64,000 nt of DNA, from positions 24,924,001 to 24,988,000 of the forward strand of contig OU612072.1 in NCBI GenBank assembly GCA_914767715.1, written 5' to 3'. Source of the DNA: Membranipora membranacea. Lineage: Eukaryota > Bryozoa > Gymnolaemata > Cheilostomatida > Membraniporidae. Both the position numbers and the translations under genes were made by a program. This document shows, one piece after another, positions 58,066 to 64,000 of the stretch (its first letter is position 1; the number at the start of each line of letters is the position of its first letter). The notes under the pieces are model-generated. The model was given only the letters and a program-made list of their open reading frames with translations, was not told the origin of the DNA and searched no databases.

Positions 58066-59251
58066 ATGGCATCAACAAAATCTGTACCTACAGAATCTGG
58101 ACAAAGTTCACCCAACTCCCTGTCAAGAGTCACAATAATTATACTTTTGTCTCTCTTGGTGCTGCAGACGTCGTACATCATCAGTATAAAAGTCGGTACA
58201 AGTGACAGCAAGGGCAACGGAACATCAAGTTTGGTGAGCAAAAATAATAGAAATTCTGAAGGTATACAAACGTAATACGGAAGTGGTCATGGCATAGTAT
58301 TTTGCAGTGCATGCAACTATGATTTGCTCTGATTTTTCAACAGCAGATTTTCATTGGGGAATCAATTTAATCAGGAGTCAGAAAGAGAAACCACACATTC
58401 ATATCTCAAAAAGTGAGATGCCCAATTGCACTTTGTCACATGTGCTCTGTGTTTTCTGTATTTTTGGGTTTCTAGGTTAACTACATATGCAGTTTTACGG
58501 GCAAGATTTTGTTTTCCTATAACTCTCACAACAGATATGCTGATAGCAACCTGTTGAGCAACCGCAGAAGCATATTGAAGATTGTTTTTAAAGCCACGTA
58601 TTTGCATTATGATTCAATCTGAGCTGTGCTTGGTGTACTCCATAGATGCAGCCTTGTGTCCCAGAAGCCCCTCTCCTATCAGAGTATAAACAGAACAAGA
58701 ATAACGGAGGAGACAAATCTTCTGAACTCGAAGGTGATATTGAGGCAAGTTTCTTTGTGTTTCAAAAACAACGACCCAGGACTTCAAGTCATTATGATAT
58801 TATCATTTAATTATAAAACAAGTTATCTCTTTTTGTTTAAAGGTAATTCCTTATAGTCATAATAAGTTTTGCTCCTGATCATTTAGTAATTTGGCAAAGG
58901 TATAGGGTTTGTCTTCATTTGTGATGTAGAGACACATCTAAGAGGAAATGTCAAGCTGATATCGTAGTTAGAGTTTGGTAGGATTTCCCCTTGGTCAAAT
59001 TTGAAATCTATAATACTTGTGCTATGCCACTTACAATATCTATTCCCAGGAATTTCTGATATGTTCGATATCAGTCTTCAGTTACAGAACATTGAATGAA
59101 TGAGAATCTTATATTATTCATACTTTCATTACAGGTAGGGGCTTGTAGAATACTGACAATTACAAGGGTCTGCTGCGGAAGTGAGCCATTAACCTTACAG
59201 GGAAGTTGCCAGACTGGACCCAGCCCAAAGCTTGGTGCCGATACATTATAA
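58066..59251 (+). CDS. unrecognised small membrane protein, copy 3 (beta)
   Basis: Proposed exons are 58066-58233 (donor gtgagc), 58646-58744 (donor gag|gcaagt, a GC-type donor where the alpha copies have gtaagt) and 59135-59251 (after 'cattacag', stop TAA), giving about 127 residues. The tail reads ACRILTITRVCCGSEPLTL and then SCQTGPSPKLGADTL, longer than in the alpha copies because the TAG became CTT GGT. Exon 2 has many substitutions but no indels, whereas introns around it differ by numerous indels, which points to selection on the protein. The alpha-specific alternative exon is absent (acceptor lost, early stop). A poly(A) signal lies at 59656. The function is not recognised. Confidence 0.66.
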
Positions 59252-60881
59252 TGAAACAAAGTAAATATGTATAGTCACCAGTTATATTATTCTAATTTTA
59301 CTCACAGCTATAAGTTATCAGTGTCTCATTAAATATCACACTGCGACTGTGAAAATATTGCAATGCGCTCGCAGTCTAGTCAATTTTTGAGATACAACCA
59401 AATAATGCTTTTTTTCACTTTTGTCTCCCCTTGCTGCTACATCATGCCTAATTTTCAGCAATTGTGAAATTCTCAAAGCTATCATGAGCTGTTGCTACTT
59501 ATTTTTTGTATGATATTGCAATACACAACCCATTAGCTCTTTTAAAAGCTTTACAACAGATACCCGGTAGCAGTGATTGTTGACTGTGAGTTCAGTCACT
59601 CCTGTCTGTTGATATTTACTTGGATTGTTCCCTTCAACTGGCAAAATTAACTATCAATAAATCTTTAATCTGTTGCAATAAAATTATTGCGAACATAATT
59701 TTAAGTTAAATTTAGATAGTGACAGCCTATCGAGTCCATTTTAAATAGAATGCTTACGCAACAGGGCTTCCTGTTGGACACCTGTATTCATTATAGCATT
59801 ACCTCCAGTGATGTCAGTTTACTATATTATTATTTATATCGCAACAATATTGAAAGTATCCAGTGAGCATTGCAACCAGTTCCCTAAATCTTGTCTTGAA
59901 ACCTGAGTGTGCCAATCTAAATGTAACAACGTATTATTTGTGTCGCAAGCAGGGCACAATTTTGCTGTGCAGCTGTTTGGTTTCAATCTAAAGTATCAAT
60001 ATCGTTGTTTGTCAAATGCGCTCGTTGATGATGATCGAACCTTAGACTTCCTTCTTATAACTTCCTTGTTAAATTTCACAGAAACTTCTATGAAAACAGT
60101 CGTCTAGTAATCATTGATAGTTGTAGCTCAATATAAACAGGAACAAGGAACTACAAAGCTAGATTAGTCAACTCCAAGGTCAAGGTTGATAACGGGTATT
60201 TAATGAAATGGTATTGTTGTCTGTCAGTGTTGACAGTTACTTGCAATGAGGTGCCTAGGCTTCCAAATCATGAGTGCCCTTATCCGACCATTGACAGCCT
60301 GTATATCTATGTTACACATTGATATTGTAATGATATCTCGGCGTATACACTAAGCCTGAGTACCTTAAGTGATTGTTCAGGAATGAAGAGTAGGGGGCGG
60401 GGCAGTCACACCTGCTGTAGTCGATTGAAACTGGGTGCTGCTATGCATTCTAGCAATATAAAGCATTTATGAGGTGTGAAAGAGCATTCCTCTAGGATCT
60501 GAGAGGAATACTGCACAAATATCATGTGATTTATCCATCAAGCCCAGGAACCAAGGAGAGTATAAGACCTTATACAAAAAATGGCAATAAAGCCTGTATT
60601 TTTGAATAATAGTGTTAGAAGAGCAAACTACTATTAGCTTAGATTTTGCACTGCAACAAGACTGAAGCAGGAAGTTTCAATATACTGACTGCATTATGAC
60701 TCAGAAGTCTAGAAAGTTCTGTAATTACTATGATGTAACTTTGGTGTCTAGATAATTATGTTTCATGGTCTGCATCAAATAACTTAACCCTTCATCAGTT
60801 GTGTAATTTGTGGTGGCTTTAATCACTTCAATGAATATCAGTTTAGTTTTAGGTGTCTATCAGGAAGGCTTGTTTATCATT

Positions 60882-62713
60882 ATGTTAACAAAGAAGTCGT
60901 CTCAGAGTGCCAGCTATTCAGACCCTCAGTCAACATCTGGGCTCAGATTCATAATATTACCACTGCTCTCAATTGTAGTAATACAGACTGCCTATATAGT
61001 GAGAGAAAAGATAAGCGCTATCTCTTCCGCTGACAGGGAATGCAACATGGTGGGTAATGAAGACATAATCTTTGAACTTGTGTGGTTTTGCTGATTGTGT
61101 CAACTATTTAATGCCTAGTTAGGAGAGTACACATTAGCCTTTGCAGATTGAACAAAGTAATTAAAAATCCAATGACATAAAAGACATATTGGAGGTAGTT
61201 CATTATGAAAACCCTGACCGGGTATCGGTCACACAGCCAAGTGGCATGTCTCTAGCATTAAGGACATTTTTGACTTTGAGCTTCAGTCCCGATTAAAGAG
61301 AGCATTGCTGTTATTATTTGGTTAATTAGGTGCAAGAAGAAGCTAAAGGAGATGGACAAAAGTCTCCAGGATGTGATAAGTCTGACAGTATATGCGAAGG
61401 TGCAGACAACATGGTGGGTATTTCATAGATAAGTCACTGTCAATTATATAAATCATACTCTCACTACCATCTTTGACCTATGACCAATTTCTATAATATA
61501 TGTACTGGTACATTGCCTTGTATATATGCGAAGTGTTATTATCATTGGACCATTGGGAGTTATTTAGCCTTTAAATAAGGGAAGATGGCCTCTAGTTGAA
61601 ATAGTCAAACACTTCATTTATTAGTATTTATTCAGAAATGATCATCCATCAGTTCAAAAATTGATATGTGAGGTGTATTATGGACTTCCCGAACCTGTGA
61701 TATAATGAAAAATTGTCTCAATAGTCACACCAAACATAACTCTCAATGATATGTTGGATAGATTATTTACTGTACCACTAACATTCAGTTTTAAAAAAGG
61801 AAGGATTACCTCTGGCTGAAATAGTCAAACACCTTCATTTGTTTTATAGTATCTATTTAGAAATGGTCAAAACATCAGAAAAAATTGATATGCTGGGTGT
61901 ATTGGGTGAACTTTCCAAACCTAGCTTTCAAAGCAAAAACTGTTTTGCGTTAAAAATCAATATACCCAAGTCTTCATAATCACGTCAAAATAAATATCAT
62001 TGATACATTGGTTAGTTTATTGTAATCCACAAATATTCAGTGTGCTACGTGATTTGGATATTTGTACTGTTGAATGGTATAAGAAAAAATATGCAAATGT
62101 GTATTGTGATTCAAAATTTTCAGTTTTAGTCAACTCCAAATTATTTACAAGCAATATGTTTATACATTTATTGAAAATTTGTTCTCATCACTGTTCATCT
62201 GAAAGCTTTTATCAGAGTAACTTTGTTCACGCACTAATCATTATTGGAAGTATTATTATCTCCTTTGTATATTAGTTTATCTGAGCTTTCTAGAAGGCTG
62301 ATCTTCGTCTACAAATTCATGGTGGTTCGTTTTAAAACAGAACCTGCACTATGATTATTTTCGTCCCGATCAAACAACGTTACCAACAATTAGGCCATTT
62401 CGGTTACTTATGATAAAGTTGGGTCAGATTTGGTCTTTGGGTATTCTTTGAAGTTTGCAAATATTAACTAACCCTCTTTACTTCATATAGAATTAAGTGG
62501 TTGTTCAAATAAACGAAGCTGTAGCTAACAATTACATATCTAGGATGTCTATTGCTTAAATGGTTAATATTGATATTTTTTTGATACTGATGGTTTGTTT
62601 AACAGGAAGAAGAATTGAAGCCAGCTCCTCCTCCGGGTTGTCAGGTTTTGAGAGCAGTAAGAAGTTGCTGTGGCTCATCACCCAGACTTCAATGTCAATG
62701 TGTTACTGGATAA
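60882..62713 (+). CDS. unrecognised small membrane protein, distant paralogue (gamma)
   Basis: Proposed exons are 60882-61049 (donor atg|gtgggt), 61330-61413 (after 'aattag', donor atg|gtgggt) and 62606-62713 (after 'ttaacag', stop TAA), all phase 0, about 119 residues. Exon 1 is 168 bp, exactly the length in the other copies, and its span FIILPLLSIVVIQTAYIV aligns with theirs at the Q-T-[SA]-Y-I core. Exon 2 is acidic with two cysteines. The last exon encodes PAPPPGCQVLRAVRSCCGSS then LQCQCVTG, matching the C..L..[VT]R.CCG..P.L....C.TG tail of the tandem copies. It lies just outside unit 3 and has no TATA box at the equivalent place. The first intron is short, the second about 1.2 kb with an internal direct repeat. 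Confidence 0.66.
61571..61923. repeat. two-copy direct repeat in the gamma gene intron
   Basis: 61571-61696 and 61791-61923 share 'ctctgg/ctctag..tgaaatagtcaaacac', 'tatt.agaaatg.tca', 'aaaattgatatg' and 'gg.gtatt'. It is non-coding and lies between exons 2 and 3. Confidence 0.7.
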
Positions 62714-62759
62714 CTGTATCGGCTTCAGAGATTAACTGTGTCAGCTTTGGTGGTTGACT

Positions 62760-63490
62760 GAGTGTGATTCACAGTTATCATCACATTTTCATTCAAGCAT
62801 TTAATTTATAAATTATCCAAATCAAAATATCTTTTAATCAATAGGCCATAGGGCATCGCTAACTTAGAAATTGGATAGCTACCCTAGCAACCATATTACT
62901 GCCTTTGATAATAATGCCTTTTTATCTAATTACTTTTATTTCTAAGTGCCAAATATAATGTACCAATAGTAAAACATCTAAGCCTAGGTCGACTGCATCA
63001 AGTCATTTTTTTTGGTGATGTGATGATTTTATGATTCTATGTAGGGTCTTGCCAAAGTGCTTGACTTTAGGTGTGGCTCTAGCATTTATGGAGGTAGCAT
63101 TATGTTTAGATTGTGAGCTTGGTCACTAACCTATTGCTCTTAAAAAAATCATGTTGTTTTATGTTTAACCTTTGATTTTGCTTAGACATCAAGTCAGATC
63201 AGCATAAAACTTTGATCAAATAAATAAACTTGATTCACAAAAAAAGTAATAATAGCCCTACAATGCTTATTTTTAAAGTAATGTTGAAGAAAAAATCTGC
63301 CAACTAAACCCCCCTAAACCCCCAGGTGGGTGACTCGGGTGCTTCGCACCCTCGAAGCACCACGTTGTGGTGCAGTATCGCCGTTAAAATGGAATCTCCC
63401 TATTTTGTATTTAGATTACTTGGCAAGTATGGTTGGATTCCACGAAGAGACTAATGGCTAAGGTTGATTAAAGCAGCCCACTTTCTCCTA
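62760..63490. other. no gene recognised; GC-rich hairpin block
   Basis: AT-rich spacer apart from 63305-63385, where short inverted repeats occur (gggtgcttcgcaccc, and caccacgttgtggtg) in a GC-rich block. Probably part of a small structured repeat; no second copy was seen in the window. Confidence 0.4.
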
Positions 63491-63501
63491 CATAGTACCC
63501 A

Positions 63502-63965
63502 CAGTGTCTGTAAGTATGGAAGCTTTAGTCTGACCAAAACCGCCACCTCTATGTTGACTGAGTCAAGTGCCAAATAAAATGACATATTCAGTCTGACCTA
63601 ATCAGTCACTGTAACTGCAAGTATTTTTTTGTCTCACCTTTGGTGGTGGTTTTGGTCTGACCAAAACTGTCCAAATTGACACCCCCATTTCAGACAAGCG
63701 AGCACAATCAGGTTAATCATGAATATATGTTACATCATAATCGGTCTATATGTGATGGGAGTTGTGTTCACTTGTTTGAACTGAAGGTTTTTTGTGGGCG
63801 GTTTTAGTCAAAACATTACTGCAAACAAAAGTGAGACAAATATAAAATGCAGCTACAGTGACGGATTTGGTCAGAACATACATGCCCATTGATTTGACAC
63901 TTGAATCAGCCAAGATAGAGGTGGCAGTTTTGGTTAGACTAAAGCTGCAATATTTACAGGCGCTT
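63502..63965. mobile_element. long inverted repeat, fold-back or MITE
   Basis: The left arm 63502-63665 and right arm 63795-63965 are diverged inverted copies. Matching blocks are 'gctttagtct.accaaaac.gc', 'cacctctat.ttg.ctga.tcaagtg', 'gtcactgta.ctgca' and 'tttgtctcac'. The spacer of about 130 bp is unique. No target duplication could be identified. It is non-coding. Confidence 0.65.
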
Positions 63966-64000
63966 GGGCTATAAAGTGAGAAATTATTGGTAGTTTAAGT

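Larger units (their letters stand above)
51886..60841 (+). repeat. tandem unit 3 (about 9.0 kb), shortened
   Basis: It begins at the common junction and ends at 'gaatatcag' (60841), after which the unrelated sequence of the fourth small gene starts. Two deletions relative to unit 2 shorten it: one joins 'gccatgtactc' to 'cactatgacatg' at about 54071 (about 770 bp lost), the other joins 'atatctgg' to the G-run at about 54225 (about 1.9 kb lost, including LHFPL2 exon 4). Confidence 0.85.

Noticed and set aside
37235-62713. Small genes as TNF-superfamily ligands or venom-like cysteine peptides
   Set aside because: A type II-like span and CC motif invite the comparison, but there is no TNF homology domain and the cysteine spacing matches no peptide family I can name. 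I left the function open.
1-64000. CRISPR arrays, operons, ribosome binding sites, riboswitches
   Set aside because: The sequence is eukaryotic; repeats are tandem or transposon-derived with no regular repeat-spacer structure.

Overview
The window is nuclear DNA of an animal. It is AT-rich, with intron-split genes (GT-AG splicing, one probable GC-AG intron), several transposon classes and no prokaryotic gene organisation. The transposon mix (P element, Ty3/gypsy, hAT-like MITEs) together with an LHFPL2-type tetraspan gene suggests an invertebrate, possibly a marine deuterostome or lophotrochozoan. The species cannot be fixed from the sequence alone. All host genes that I can support lie on the + strand.

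Region 1 (1-12.2 kb) is a transposon graveyard. It holds short tandem repeats, a tRNA-like SINE head, and a complete-looking 2.48-kb P element with 34-bp terminal inverted repeats, an 8-bp target duplication and a decayed THAP9-like transposase. A 5'-truncated Ty3/gypsy copy (RNase H, integrase, 3' LTR) follows. Next comes a second, inverted copy of the repeat that the P element hit; this copy is itself broken by a 93-bp near-perfect palindromic MITE.

Region 2 (12.9-14.4 kb) contains three 3' exons of a single-pass membrane protein with a cysteine-rich ectodomain and a proline-rich tail ending in a PPxY motif. The stretch from 14.4 to 25.6 kb shows no convincing gene.

Region 3 (25.6-33.3 kb) carries a five-exon LHFPL2 orthologue of about 268 residues. 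Its exons 3-5 lie inside the first of three tandem units (27.83-40.13, 40.13-51.89 and 51.89-60.84 kb). Each unit holds LHFPL2 exons 3-5 (decayed in units 2 and 3), a long spacer, and one copy of a small unrecognised gene with a conserved TATA box.

The small genes (37.2, 49.0 and 58.1 kb, plus a diverged fourth paralogue at 60.9-62.7 kb) appear to be a new family. A 56-codon first exon encodes a single hydrophobic span with an LQTSYI/IQTAYI motif, an acidic middle exon follows, and the last exon encodes a short tail of the type C-x8-CCG-x2-P-x-L...C-x-T-G. Introns have diverged heavily, while reading frames, exon phases and cysteines are kept.

The three units carry an unequal-crossover signature. 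The 5' part of unit 2 matches unit 3, and its 3' part matches unit 1. The switch falls at about 48.79 kb, just upstream of the small gene. Insertions shared by, or private to, particular units (nested hAT-like MITE, a 402-bp element, a TTCAGC-rich MITE, a U2-snRNA-like insertion) give a relative timeline. All similarity statements come from reading by eye; no database search or alignment was run.
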